A stretch of DNA of 64,000 nucleotides, from NCBI GenBank assembly GCA_946625925.1, contig CAMOTP010000001.1, positions 1 through 64,000 of the forward strand. The letters are read 5' to 3'. Positions 50,341 to 58,305 of the stretch are shown piece after piece. The notes beneath the pieces are model-generated. The model made no database searches and was not told where the DNA came from. It saw only the letters and a list, made by a program, of their open reading frames with translations. This DNA is from an uncultured Alphaproteobacteria bacterium (GTDB lineage: Bacteria > Pseudomonadota > Alphaproteobacteria > Rs-D84). The position numbers were made by a program, and so were the translations under genes. Every line of letters begins with the position of its first letter. Within the stretch, counting starts at the first letter, position 1.

Positions 50341-50370
50341 TATAAGGGCAATTAAAAAAAAGGGTGAAAT

Positions 50371-50619
50371 ATGCAAAATAAATCTAGAAAAAGAATATTA
50401 AACAATAATACTCGTGATTGGTTGGCGTGTTTATTTGGTAGCGCAGGATTTATAGCGGTTTTATTGGCTGCTGGGACTGATGATTATCGTTTCAGTTCTG
50501 AATATAATCCTGAAAAAGATAAAATCGCCAGTACAGAAACCACCACAGCGATGGCATTGGGGGGAACGGCGGCATTGTTGGGCGCAACAATTTTGTTGGC
50601 AGGCAAGAAAGAATATTAA
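50371..50619 (+). CDS. Small protein with two membrane segments
   Basis: Protein of 82 residues: WLACLFGSAGFIAVLLAAG (about 18-36) and TTAMALGGTAALLGATILLAG (about 58-78), joined by a charged loop with DDYRFSSEYNPEKDK. A two-helix inner-membrane protein, holin-like in size but with no other phage gene nearby. The ribosome site AAAAGGG is clear. First gene of a three-gene unit with a strong promoter. Function unknown. Confidence 0.6.
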   Translation: MQNKSRKRILNNNTRDWLACLFGSAGFIAVLLAAGTDDYRFSSEYNPEKDKIASTETTTAMALGGTAALLGATILLAGKKEY

Positions 50620-50643
50620 TCCAGATAATTACAGGGGGGTATC

Positions 50644-51105
50644 ATGGCAAGTACAGGTGCTATTACATCGCAGTATGTAAATTTCATCGGAAACGAAGTT
50701 GTCAATAAATTTGGTGGTTCTTACCAGACATATGAAAGTATGGGCAGATTGTGGCGTCAAAAAATGGATTATAATCCAAAAGTTGAAGAATTTGCTGTTT
50801 CGCAATCTAAATTATTTTTAAGACTGTTGGATATTCGTGACCAAGGCAACTTTAATATGATGTATAAAGTTTGCTATAACATCGCAGAATATTTGTCAAA
50901 ATATATTGTCAAAAAATCGCCAGAGTTAACCAGAGCAAAGGTTACAGATACATTGTTAGACGAGTTGTTTTTGCATTCTGACAGATTTGTTGCGAAATTT
51001 AACAAGGCTTATAAACGCCCGATTGATATGTCTGATACTAATTATGTGACATATAATCCAGGGGTTATTGCGATGTATAAAGCTATACATGGTACGCAAC
51101 ATTAA
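50644..51105 (+). CDS. Unknown helical protein
   Basis: Protein of 153 residues, predicted mostly helical (PKVEEFAVSQSKLFLRLLDI, VCYNIAEYLSKYIVKKSPELTR, LDELFLHSDRFVAKFNKAYK). No signal peptide, membrane helix or known motif. Ribosome site AGGGGGG. It lies between the two-helix membrane protein and the gene at 51119, probably one operon. Function unknown. Confidence 0.55.
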   Translation: MASTGAITSQYVNFIGNEVVNKFGGSYQTYESMGRLWRQKMDYNPKVEEFAVSQSKLFLRLLDIRDQGNFNMMYKVCYNIAEYLSKYIVKKSPELTRAKVTDTLLDELFLHSDRFVAKFNKAYKRPIDMSDTNYVTYNPGVIAMYKAIHGTQH

Positions 51106-51118
51106 AAGGGATTTATTG

Positions 51119-51889
51119 ATGAGAACGTTTAATAACAAAGGCGTTTATGAATCACCATTTAAATATGATCGTGATTTCAAGGTCAGAGTACGTTGTGATG
51201 GACTCGATTTACCAGAATATTGTGGCAATTGGAATCAGGCGGGTCATATTATTCCATATCCAGAAACTTTACAAACATATATTTTCCCACTTATAAGATC
51301 TGCGGGGCTGGGTGAAGATGGATTGCAATTCGAACGCGAATATATTGTAAGCAGTAAAAGACGCGGATTATTATATCGTGGTGTTAGTAATTTGTTGAGG
51401 GCTTTGGATGATATGCCATCGCGTTCGTGGTCTGGAAATGGTTTAAGTTTTGGTGCACATTATCGTATCAAAAATGCCAAAGACTATGAAATTTTTCATG
51501 CAAAGATGCTTTATGATGATGGACCATATGGTGAAATAGAATTCGAAGTTGAATATTATGATTCAACTGCTTTGAAATATCGTTATGGTTGGCGCTGTTG
51601 GGATGATGAGAAATTTGTCTATGACCTGGATTATGCTGCGATGGATGCAACCACAGATATATTTGGTGTTTTAGAAAATGCAAAAACACGTTATCGTCCA
51701 TCAAGTGTATTTTTTGACGTCGCTTCTTATATGCAAACTCCAAGATTTATGCGTCCACGCGGCAGTTTTTTAATTCCGTTATTGCCTGGCTCTAATGGGT
51801 TAGCGTCGCGCAGGGTGCGTCGTGTATTACACAAAATGAATTATTTGTGTGCGAAATACGAGTGGAATAAATATAATCAAGGTAGATAA
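51119..51889 (+). CDS. Unknown protein, last gene of the accessory array
   Basis: Protein of 256 residues, rich in aromatic and charged residues: VRCDGLDLPEYCGNWNQAGH, FEREYIVSSKRRGLLYRGVS, IEFEVEYYDSTALKYRYGWRCW. The mix of beta strands and a basic C-terminus (RRVRRVLHKMNYLCAKYEW) gives no family match I can name. The start at 51119 follows AAAAGGG. A terminator that repeats the one beside tRNA-Gly follows directly. Function unknown. Confidence 0.55.
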   Translation: MRTFNNKGVYESPFKYDRDFKVRVRCDGLDLPEYCGNWNQAGHIIPYPETLQTYIFPLIRSAGLGEDGLQFEREYIVSSKRRGLLYRGVSNLLRALDDMPSRSWSGNGLSFGAHYRIKNAKDYEIFHAKMLYDDGPYGEIEFEVEYYDSTALKYRYGWRCWDDEKFVYDLDYAAMDATTDIFGVLENAKTRYRPSSVFFDVASYMQTPRFMRPRGSFLIPLLPGSNGLASRRVRRVLHKMNYLCAKYEWNKYNQGR

Positions 51890-51892
51890 AAA

Positions 51893-51917
51893 AACACCCA
51901 TTTGGGTGTTTTTTTTG
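51893..51917 (+). terminator. Terminator at the end of the array (repeat copy 3)
   Basis: AACACCCA / TGGGTGTT with eight T, then GTTGGCAAAAGTCGCTAT, which resembles the sequence after the copy at 46682 (ATTGGCAAAGGGGCGATAT). Confidence 0.85.
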
Positions 51918-51971
51918 TTGGCAAAAGTCGCTATTTTGTTTATACTTTTTACGAAAGGCAAGGGGTGTATC

Positions 51972-53081
51972 ATGACGCAAATATTATCCGAAGTGTATCT
52001 GGATTATTCTGATATTTTAATTAGACCAAAAATGGGTATAAACCTGAATTCGCGCAAAGATGTTAATTTACAAAGATTATTCAAGTTTAAACATGGACAA
52101 ACACGTACAGGTTTGGGCGTATTTAATGCTAATATGGCGACAGTTGGTAATTTTATTGTTGCAAAAAAATTGTTGCAAAAAGGTATGTTTGCCACAATAC
52201 ACAAACATTATACTGTCGATGAAATAGGAAAGTTTTTCTTGGATGCTAAACAAGAAAATGTTCCATTGGATAATCTGTTCGTGACGATTGGATTGAAAGA
52301 TATAGACGGACAAATTCAAAAATTAAAAGAATTGGAATCTGGATATGGTTGGAAATCACCACGCAATATCTGTATTGATGCCCCAAATTTTTATATTCAG
52401 AAGGCTTTGGATGTTTTGGCACGTGTCAGACAAGAATTCCCTGATGCGGTAATAATGGCTGGAAATATTGCCAGTTCGGATATTTGCCTTAAATTATTAG
52501 ATTATGCCGATATTATAAAATGCGGTATTGGCAGTGGTTCTGCGTGTTTAACAAGAAAACAAACAGGTTGTGGAACACCAATGGTGTCGTTGATTTTAGA
52601 ATGCGCGGATATTGCACATTCTGTGGGGGGGCATATTTGTGCGGATGGTGGTATTGTTGATGTTGGTGATATTTGCAAGGCATTGTGTTTGAATTCTGAT
52701 TTCGTTATGGCGGGCGGTATGTTTGCCGGTACAGACGAGGCCGAAGGACAAATTATCGAGAAAAATTACGAAACATCTGAGATGTTTGATGGAAAACATG
52801 TTATTCAAACAAAGTGTTTCAAGGTGTATTATGGTATGTCTTCGGAATATGCAAATAATAAGTTTGCTGGTGGTATGGGGAATTATAAAACATCCGAAGG
52901 ACGTGAATTGTTAATTCCATATACTGGTTCGATTGATAAAATTTTGCAAGATATCACTGGTGGAATTGCGTCATGTTGTACTTATATTGGTGCCGCTTCG
53001 GTTAAGCATATGTCAAAGTGTGCAACAATAATTCAGGTACACAATCAGTTAAATAAAGTGTTTGAAAAATACTCGGTTTAA
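51972..53081 (+). CDS. guaC: GMP reductase
   Basis: NADPH-dependent enzyme of 369 residues that converts GMP to IMP with release of ammonia (purine salvage). IMPDH/GMPR TIM barrel: DYSDILIRPK at the start, VFNANMATVG, CGIGSGSACLTRKQTGCGTP (catalytic Cys loop), HICADGGIVDVGDICKAL, FVMAGGMFAGTDEAEG and YYGMSSEYANNKFAGG. No CBS domains, as expected for GuaC rather than IMP dehydrogenase. The start at 51972 follows AAGGGG. Confidence 0.93.
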   Translation: MTQILSEVYLDYSDILIRPKMGINLNSRKDVNLQRLFKFKHGQTRTGLGVFNANMATVGNFIVAKKLLQKGMFATIHKHYTVDEIGKFFLDAKQENVPLDNLFVTIGLKDIDGQIQKLKELESGYGWKSPRNICIDAPNFYIQKALDVLARVRQEFPDAVIMAGNIASSDICLKLLDYADIIKCGIGSGSACLTRKQTGCGTPMVSLILECADIAHSVGGHICADGGIVDVGDICKALCLNSDFVMAGGMFAGTDEAEGQIIEKNYETSEMFDGKHVIQTKCFKVYYGMSSEYANNKFAGGMGNYKTSEGRELLIPYTGSIDKILQDITGGIASCCTYIGAASVKHMSKCATIIQVHNQLNKVFEKYSV

Positions 53082-53105
53082 TTTGTTGGTTTTTCTGTTT
53101 TTTTG

Positions 53106-53133
53106 TTGACAATATACGTTTTTAGGCTATGGT
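53106..53133 (+). promoter_or_regulatory. Promoter of the small gene at 53156
   Basis: -35 TTGACA (53106-53111), 16-base spacer, -10 TATGGT (53128-53133). It argues that the ATG at 53156, not one at 53129 inside the -10, is the true start. Confidence 0.6.
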
Positions 53134-53155
53134 ACAAAAAACAGGGGTGCCAGTT

Positions 53156-53449
53156 ATGACGTATATTCGTAAACAACAAGAAAATTTTTTCGTATCACAA
53201 ATTAAGTGGATTATGCAAATCCCAAATCCTGATGTTTATATTTTTCGGTTTATCGAAAAACAGGTCGTGCCGGTTGTAAAAATAATAGTGCATGCAGGTG
53301 TGCATCGTTTTGTGTTAGAAGAAATACCTGGTAATAGTTATAGTATTGATGTCGTTGTTGATAATCAAAAAATGTGGATTACATCATCAGATTGTGTGAA
53401 TGACTTGTTGAATATAAAACAAAAATTGCTGCAATCATATGAAAAATAA
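53156..53449 (+). CDS. Unknown small protein
   Basis: Protein of 97 residues with beta-type strands (DVYIFRFIEKQVVPVVKIIVHAG, YSIDVVVDNQKMWIT) and a helical end (DLLNIKQKLLQSYEK). No signal peptide or membrane helix. The start follows AGGGGTGCC, and a TTGACA promoter lies just upstream. The gene lies between guaC and the lysS leader. Family not recognised. Confidence 0.55.
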   Translation: MTYIRKQQENFFVSQIKWIMQIPNPDVYIFRFIEKQVVPVVKIIVHAGVHRFVLEEIPGNSYSIDVVVDNQKMWITSSDCVNDLLNIKQKLLQSYEK

Positions 53450-53592
53450 TATGAATTATGTAACAGGGGGCATATTTTTCTATCTGGGTAGAATGATTTG
53501 ACAAAATTATATATAAATTATTACTGGACTTTTTATTTATTTCTGGTAATAATCTATTTCGTATTGGTACCCATAAAATCGGGCAGGTAATT

Positions 53593-53625
53593 ATGAAAAG
53601 TTTTTTTAAAAAATTTTGGAATTAA
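53593..53625 (+). CDS. Putative lysS leader peptide (MKSFFKKFWN)
   Basis: Ten-codon reading frame ATG AAA AGT TTT TTT AAA AAA TTT TGG AAT TAA, with GGGCAGG upstream as ribosome site. Three Lys and three Phe codons in ten, directly before a terminator and its competing hairpin, fit a leader peptide whose translation senses charged tRNA (Lys, possibly Phe). It lies 75 bases before lysS. Confidence 0.6.
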   Translation: MKSFFKKFWN

Positions 53626-53626
53626 T

Positions 53627-53676
53627 GGGTGCGATCTGGATTTATGACGGACGCACTTGTTGGGCGTCCGTTTTTT
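53627..53676 (+). promoter_or_regulatory. Transcription attenuator in the lysS leader
   Basis: Terminator: CGGACGC (53648-53654) / GCGTCCG (53664-53670) with six T at 53671-53676. Competing antiterminator: GTGCG (53629-53633) / CGCAC (53652-53656), extendable by G-U pairs. The two stems share bases 53652-53654, so only one can form, and the leader peptide ends just before the antiterminator arm. This is the layout of a ribosome-mediated attenuator. Confidence 0.7.
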
Positions 53677-53699
53677 AATAACCATAAAAAGGAAAAACA

Positions 53700-55166
53700 A
53701 TGGCAGAAAACCAAACTATATCAACAAATGAATTAGAAGCCCGCCTGCAAAAGGCAGAAAATATCCGTTTACGTGATGGTGTTGTATGGAAAGATAAATT
53801 CGAACGGTCCCATAAAATATGCGATGCACGTAATTTAGAGGATGGTGCGGATGTTAAATTGTGTGGCCGTATTACTGCGTTGCGTTGGCTGGGTAAGTTG
53901 ATGTTTGGTCGTATTTATGATATCGAAGGCGAAATTCAGTTTTCAATGTCTCGTGAAGAAATCGGTGAAGAAGATTACAAGTTTATGAAGGCTAATGTCG
54001 ATATGGGTGATTTTATCGGTATTACTGGAACTTTGTATCATACAACCGCGGGTGAACTGACAGTTAAAGTGTCCAAATATGAGATCTTGGCCAAGGCATT
54101 GCGTCCTTTGCCAGAAAAATTCCATGGCTTGACGGATATGGAAACGCGTTATCGTCAACGTTATTTGGATATTGTTTCTAATCCTGAATCCAGAAATGCA
54201 TTGTTGGGACGTTTTAAATTAACACAAAATTTGCGTGATTTTATGAACAGGCATGACTTTTTGGAAATTGAAACACCAATTATGCAAAATATTGCATCAG
54301 GTGCAGCAGCAAGACCATTTACAACCCATCATAATGCATTGAATGCTGATTTCCAATTGCGTATTTCACCGGAATTGTTCTTGAAGCAGGCTATTGGCGC
54401 AGGATTTGATAGAGTATATGAAGTTGCCAAAGACTTTCGTAACGAAGGTATGGATGCAATGCACTTACAAGAATTTACTATGATTGAGTGGTATGCAGCA
54501 TATTGGGATTACAAGAAAAATATTCAATTTACTTGGGAAATGGTGCAAGAATTGATTATGAAAGCACGTGGGACTTTGCAAATCGAATATCAAGGAATTA
54601 AGTTAGATTTCAGTAAATATGAACTGATTGATTATACAGCCAAAATGAACGAATTGTTTGGTTGCAATATTTTAGACTTTGATGATGTTAATGTGTTGCG
54701 TCAGAAATTGGTCGATATGGGTATGTTCCCAATGTCTGAATTAGAAGATTTAAATTCTTTGGCGACTTTGGTGGATTATGTTTATAAACGCAAGATACGT
54801 GTCAATATTGTTCAACCAACTTTCTTGTATAATTATCCAACATATATGGTGCCATTGGCACGTCGCAGTGATAAGGATGTTCGTTGCCTGGATATGTATC
54901 AGTTGTTGGTCGCAGGTGGCGAATTGTGTAAGGGATATTCTGAATTAGTTAATCCGATTCAACAGGCCAAGGCTTTCGAAGACCAGGCAAAAGATATTGC
55001 TAATGGCGAAGAAGAGGCATTTAATCCGGATAATGACTTTGTGCGTGCTATGGAACATGGTTTTCCACCAATTTCTGGGGTCGGTATGGGTATCGACAGA
55101 TTGGCGATGATTGTATTTGATCAACCAACTGCGCGTGATATTGTTTTGTTCCCAATTATGAAATAA
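53700..55166 (+). CDS. lysS: Lysyl-tRNA synthetase, class II
   Basis: Cytosolic enzyme of 488 residues that charges tRNA-Lys. An N-terminal OB-fold anticodon-binding domain (about 45-150) with VKLCGRITALRWLGKLMFGRIYD is followed by the class II core: motif 1 around FLEIETPIMQNIASGAAARPF, motif 2 FRNEGMDAMHLQEFTMIEWYAAYW, and motif 3 GVGMGIDRLAMI. Full length. The ribosome site is AAAAAGGAAAA. A leader peptide and attenuator lie directly upstream, so expression probably responds to tRNA-Lys charging. Confidence 0.96.
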   Translation: MAENQTISTNELEARLQKAENIRLRDGVVWKDKFERSHKICDARNLEDGADVKLCGRITALRWLGKLMFGRIYDIEGEIQFSMSREEIGEEDYKFMKANVDMGDFIGITGTLYHTTAGELTVKVSKYEILAKALRPLPEKFHGLTDMETRYRQRYLDIVSNPESRNALLGRFKLTQNLRDFMNRHDFLEIETPIMQNIASGAAARPFTTHHNALNADFQLRISPELFLKQAIGAGFDRVYEVAKDFRNEGMDAMHLQEFTMIEWYAAYWDYKKNIQFTWEMVQELIMKARGTLQIEYQGIKLDFSKYELIDYTAKMNELFGCNILDFDDVNVLRQKLVDMGMFPMSELEDLNSLATLVDYVYKRKIRVNIVQPTFLYNYPTYMVPLARRSDKDVRCLDMYQLLVAGGELCKGYSELVNPIQQAKAFEDQAKDIANGEEEAFNPDNDFVRAMEHGFPPISGVGMGIDRLAMIVFDQPTARDIVLFPIMK

Positions 55167-55179
55167 TAGGGAACCCAAT

Positions 55180-56568
55180 ATGAATCAAGATGCTCCCGAT
55201 GCTTTGATACGGACCGAGGCCAAAGATGTTAAAAATTTGGCAACAATAGATGATGCCCTGAAATCCGGTCGTATAGATGCAGATGCTGCGGATTATTTAA
55301 AATTGGCTTATTCTAATGGAATGGATTGGTTTCGTGAGGTGTTCCATTTTTTAGGTAAATGTTTAGGTGCACCAAAAACAGCCGTTGTTCCGTATGACAG
55401 CAAAACAAATTCTGGAATAGATATTCCGATGAAGATTGCTGATATTAATCCGTTAGAGGCTTATTTGGTTCAACATCGTTTAGATGCAGACCCGATGAGA
55501 AATCAATTTTTTACATCGCATGAAAAATGTCAGATTGATTTGTCAGTATCTTCTATTGTGACAGTTATTGTTGCTGCACAAAAAGATGTTAATCGTGCAT
55601 TAGATAAAATCACAGGTAAATATTATAATCAATTTTTAGATTCTGTGTTGGATGTTGTTAAAACAACATTAGGAACAAGATTGAATATGCAGTTTATATC
55701 TAATCTGGAAACAGAAATACGGGAACAATTTGCCGCAAAATATATAACCAATGCAGCCGAGGTTGTTTTAAGTTTGGTTGGTGATATAGATAAAAAATTG
55801 GCTGTGGAATTGGTAAGAAATTTGGATAAGATAAAAAGACCATATCATCGTTTATATGATGTTTGGCGTATTAAATGTTTGTTCGATTTAATTCCCCAAG
55901 CACGAACTTTTATTGAAAGAATGCAAGAATTAATGCCAGATAGAATTTTAGAAGTTCGTGATAAATTCTATGATATAAAAAATCCTCGTAATTATAGGGA
56001 TGCAAAAATAATCGTAAATATAGGAAAAGATGGTGCAATTGTCCCTATGGAAATTATCTGTCAGGTGCGTAAGTTTTTTGAAGCGGAAACTAAAACACAT
56101 ACCAATTATGAATCTATTCGTACAGATACAGGCGATACTATTCATAAAGAACAAGAATCTTCGGATTATATGGAATGTGGGGTACAGCAATATAATTTGA
56201 TGATATTGGAATGCCTGAACGATTTGTTTGAAAGGGTGGGTTGGAATATTTTGTATTCACGTGATCACGATGTTTCTATGTTTGAAGGTTTCCCGAAAGA
56301 GTGCAAATTATATTATCCTCCACGTGTAATGGATTCTATTCGTGCAAAATTAACATTGGCTGTGGAAAATGAAATTTTCCACATGCGTGAGGTTCCTGCA
56401 AAATTAACAAAAGAACAAATGAATAAAATTTATTTGTTTATGGCGCGTTTTGTTTTGGTGGCCGCTATGCCATATTTATCAAAGAATTGGTCTGTGCCAA
56501 AAGATACAGATGCTGGCGAATTGTTTGATTTTGTTATGAAAGAGGTTCAAAGGTATTACAAAAAATAA
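55180..56568 (+). CDS. Unknown protein, remote RelA/SpoT-fold resemblance
   Basis: Protein of 462 residues, 13 bases after lysS with AGGGAA as ribosome site. The central part (about 225-310) reads LYDVWRIKCLFDLIPQA, KFYDIKNPRNYRDAKIIVNI and VPMEIICQVRKFFEAETKTHTNYE. Spacing and key positions recall the (p)ppGpp synthetase fold (D-x-x-R-I, then D-x-x-x-P-x-x-YR, then E-x-Q and H-x-x-Y). The match is remote and no accessory domains (TGS, ACT) are seen. The N-terminal 200 and C-terminal 100 residues are helical. It could be a divergent alarmone synthetase, an inactive relative or unrelated. Confidence 0.45.
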   Translation: MNQDAPDALIRTEAKDVKNLATIDDALKSGRIDADAADYLKLAYSNGMDWFREVFHFLGKCLGAPKTAVVPYDSKTNSGIDIPMKIADINPLEAYLVQHRLDADPMRNQFFTSHEKCQIDLSVSSIVTVIVAAQKDVNRALDKITGKYYNQFLDSVLDVVKTTLGTRLNMQFISNLETEIREQFAAKYITNAAEVVLSLVGDIDKKLAVELVRNLDKIKRPYHRLYDVWRIKCLFDLIPQARTFIERMQELMPDRILEVRDKFYDIKNPRNYRDAKIIVNIGKDGAIVPMEIICQVRKFFEAETKTHTNYESIRTDTGDTIHKEQESSDYMECGVQQYNLMILECLNDLFERVGWNILYSRDHDVSMFEGFPKECKLYYPPRVMDSIRAKLTLAVENEIFHMREVPAKLTKEQMNKIYLFMARFVLVAAMPYLSKNWSVPKDTDAGELFDFVMKEVQRYYKK

Positions 56569-56602
56569 TTTTGTATTGGAATTAAAGCCTTGTTGTATTT
56601 CC

Positions 56603-56631
56603 TTGCGTTGATTAAAAAAAATGTTTAATAT
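56603..56631 (+). promoter_or_regulatory. Promoter of the cold-shock gene
   Basis: -35 TTGCGT (56603-56608), 17-base spacer, -10 TAATAT (56626-56631). The transcript should begin near 56638, at the pseudoknot. Confidence 0.55.
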
Positions 56632-56639
56632 GTAATTAG

Positions 56640-56675
56640 GTTCTGGGTAAGCTTGTAATCAGAACTATAACAAGC
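56640..56675 (+). promoter_or_regulatory. Possible H-type pseudoknot in the cold-shock mRNA leader
   Basis: GTTCTG (56640-56645) pairs with CAGAAC (56660-56665), while GCTTGT (56651-56656) pairs with ACAAGC (56670-56675). The two 6-bp helices interleave, with loops of 5, 3 and 4 bases. The Shine-Dalgarno AAGGAAAGG follows after three bases. Alternatively the helices form one at a time as a switch. Confidence 0.45.
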
Positions 56676-56693
56676 ATAAGGAAAGGATTGGTT

Positions 56694-57044
56694 ATGCGTC
56701 AAGGAAAGGTTAAATGGTACAATGGTAAAAAGTGTTTTGGCTTTATTAGTCCCGACACCCCAAATGAAGATGGTAATATGGATGATGTTTTTGTTCATTC
56801 CAGCGCTTTAAAGGCAGCAGATATTCGTTTCTTGAATGAAAATGATATTGTTGAATTTGAAGAAGAACCCAGAAATGGCAAGTTGTCTGTGACAACAATC
56901 AAACTTATTCAACGTGACGAGGAATCAGCAAAAAGATTCCAAGAACGCAGGGCAGAACGTCGTCGTGCACGTGAAGAAAAAAAATCACGTGAAGAACACG
57001 AAGACCGTAAAGAACGTCATGGATTTGCGTTTTGGAAAAAATAA
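56694..57044 (+). CDS. Cold-shock-domain protein with basic/acidic tail
   Basis: Protein of 116 residues. Residues 1-70 are a cold-shock OB fold: GKVKWYNGKKCFGFISPD holds RNP1 (K-C-F-G-F-I), and DDVFVHSSAL holds RNP2. It binds single-stranded nucleic acid and may act as RNA chaperone. The remaining 45 residues are a highly charged Arg/Glu/Lys tail (RRAERRRAREEKKSREEHED), predicted helical or disordered. ATG at 56694 is preferred to a TTG six bases before. The leader has a pseudoknot-like fold next to the Shine-Dalgarno. Confidence 0.88.
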   Translation: MRQGKVKWYNGKKCFGFISPDTPNEDGNMDDVFVHSSALKAADIRFLNENDIVEFEEEPRNGKLSVTTIKLIQRDEESAKRFQERRAERRRAREEKKSREEHEDRKERHGFAFWKK

Positions 57045-57066
57045 GTTTTATTGAAAAAAAATTTAT

Positions 57067-57096
57067 AACCGTCCATTGTGTTTATGGGCGGTTTTT
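57067..57096 (+). terminator. Rho-independent terminator
   Basis: AACCGTCCA / TGGGCGGTT, nine pairs including one G-U, then TTTTG and more T, after the cold-shock gene. Confidence 0.8.
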
Positions 57097-57164
57097 GTTT
57101 TTTGAATATCTTGATTTTTTGTGTGATTTATATTATATTTGTTGTGATGAAAAAGGAGTGTAAA

Positions 57165-57707
57165 ATGACAACTGTTTTAATCGTTTTGGGTATTATAATT
57201 TTGTATATTGTTTTTGTTTATAATGGTTTGGTTGCACGTCGTAATCAATGTAAAGAGGCGTGGGCGACAATTGATACCCAGTTGAAACGTCGTTATGATT
57301 TAATTCCAAATTTATTAGAAAGCGTAAAAGGTGCGGCTAAACACGAAAAAGAAACGTTGGATGCCGTTATTTCTGCGCGTAATGCAGCAATGTCTGCAAC
57401 AGGGGCGGCGGATAAAAGTGTTGCAGAAAATGCATTATCCGGGGCATTAAAGAATATTTTTGCGTTGGCTGAAAGTTATCCAAATTTAAAGGCAAATGAA
57501 AACTTTTTGGAATTGCAACGTGAATTGGCGGATACAGAAACTAAAATTCAGGCAACACGTCAGTTTTATAATAATGTGGTTATGGGGTTGAATACTGCGG
57601 TTGAACAATTTCCAACAAACTTGATTGCGAATATGTTTGGTATTAAACAAGAAAAATTGTTTGAAATTGATGAATCAGAACGTGTCGCACCAAAAGTAAA
57701 GTTTTAA
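57165..57707 (+). CDS. lemA: LemA-family protein
   Basis: Membrane protein of 180 residues: one N-terminal membrane helix (VLIVLGIIILYIVFVYNGLV) and a helical extracytoplasmic domain with the LemA signature RRNQCKEAWATIDTQLKRRYDLIPNLLESVKG. The C-terminal LIANMFGIKQEKLFEID is also typical. Function is unclear; often coupled to membrane proteases. ATG at 57165 follows AAAAGGAG; an extension to 57078 lacks support. Confidence 0.92.
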   Translation: MTTVLIVLGIIILYIVFVYNGLVARRNQCKEAWATIDTQLKRRYDLIPNLLESVKGAAKHEKETLDAVISARNAAMSATGAADKSVAENALSGALKNIFALAESYPNLKANENFLELQRELADTETKIQATRQFYNNVVMGLNTAVEQFPTNLIANMFGIKQEKLFEIDESERVAPKVKF

Positions 57708-57714
57708 AATTTTT

Positions 57715-58245
57715 ATGCAAAACGATTTTAACTTTTGTCCGCATTGTGGCGGAAGAAATGTTCGTAATATAGATATGCGTCATTGGCAATGTGATGATTG
57801 TGGTTTTGTTTTGTATCACAATGTTGCCGCATCTGTTGCTGTTATTATTGCTGATGAATCTGGTGCAATTCTTTTTGAGGTGCGTGCCAAACAGCCTAAA
57901 CAAGGGATGTTGTGTTTGCCGGGTGGTTTCGTTGAACCAGGTGAGAGTTTAGAGCAGGCGTGTGTTCGTGAATGTTATGAGGAAATAGGTGTAAAACCTG
58001 TGGGGTTGCAATATATGGCATCGTTTCCCAATACTTATGAATACAAAGGGGTTTTGTATAAGACTTGTGATGCTTTTTTTGTGGCAAACATGCCAGATAA
58101 TGCGGAATTTCATCTGCAACAGGGCGAGGTGTCGCAAATACAAAAATGCTGTATAAATAATTTGCAAGATTTAGAAAAATTGCCGTTGGCTTTTGATAGT
58201 GCGCGTTGTGCATTGAAATGTTTTGTTTCTGAATTTTATAAATAA
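57715..58245 (+). CDS. Nudix hydrolase with N-terminal zinc ribbon
   Basis: Protein of 176 residues. A zinc ribbon (FCPHCGGRNVRNIDM ... WQCDDCGFV, residues about 6-30) precedes a Nudix domain with the box GGFVEPGESLEQACVRECYEEIG (split here as G-x5-E-x7-R-E-x2-E-E). The architecture resembles NudC-like and zinc-ribbon Nudix proteins that hydrolyse NADH or nucleoside diphosphate derivatives, but it lacks the extra N-terminal domain of NudC. Seven bases after lemA, with no clear Shine-Dalgarno, so coupled to it. Confidence 0.9.
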   Translation: MQNDFNFCPHCGGRNVRNIDMRHWQCDDCGFVLYHNVAASVAVIIADESGAILFEVRAKQPKQGMLCLPGGFVEPGESLEQACVRECYEEIGVKPVGLQYMASFPNTYEYKGVLYKTCDAFFVANMPDNAEFHLQQGEVSQIQKCCINNLQDLEKLPLAFDSARCALKCFVSEFYK

Positions 58246-58249
58246 TATA

Positions 58250-58278
58250 TTGACAAAATAATATTTTGGTATTATATT
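58250..58278 (+). promoter_or_regulatory. Promoter of the duplicated-domain gene at 58306
   Basis: -35 TTGACA (58250-58255), 17-base spacer, -10 TATATT (58273-58278), 27 bases before the ATG. Confidence 0.7.
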
Positions 58279-58305
58279 GTATGCGTGATAACAAAAGGAT
58301 TTATT

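Noticed and set aside
50371..50619. Phage holin
   Set aside because: Size and two membrane helices fit, but no lysin or other phage gene is nearby.
53449..53500. Short frame MNYVTGGIFFYLGRMI between the small gene and the lysS leader
   Set aside because: No ribosome site, no nearby regulatory hairpin; AT-rich chance frame.
53560..53700. T-box upstream of lysS, prompted by the aspS leader
   Set aside because: No T-box core or stem III is found; the terminator with leader peptide explains the region better.
56640..56675. PreQ1 class I riboswitch in front of the cold-shock gene
   Set aside because: The fold is a pseudoknot next to a Shine-Dalgarno, but the conserved loop bases and A-rich tail of preQ1-I are absent.
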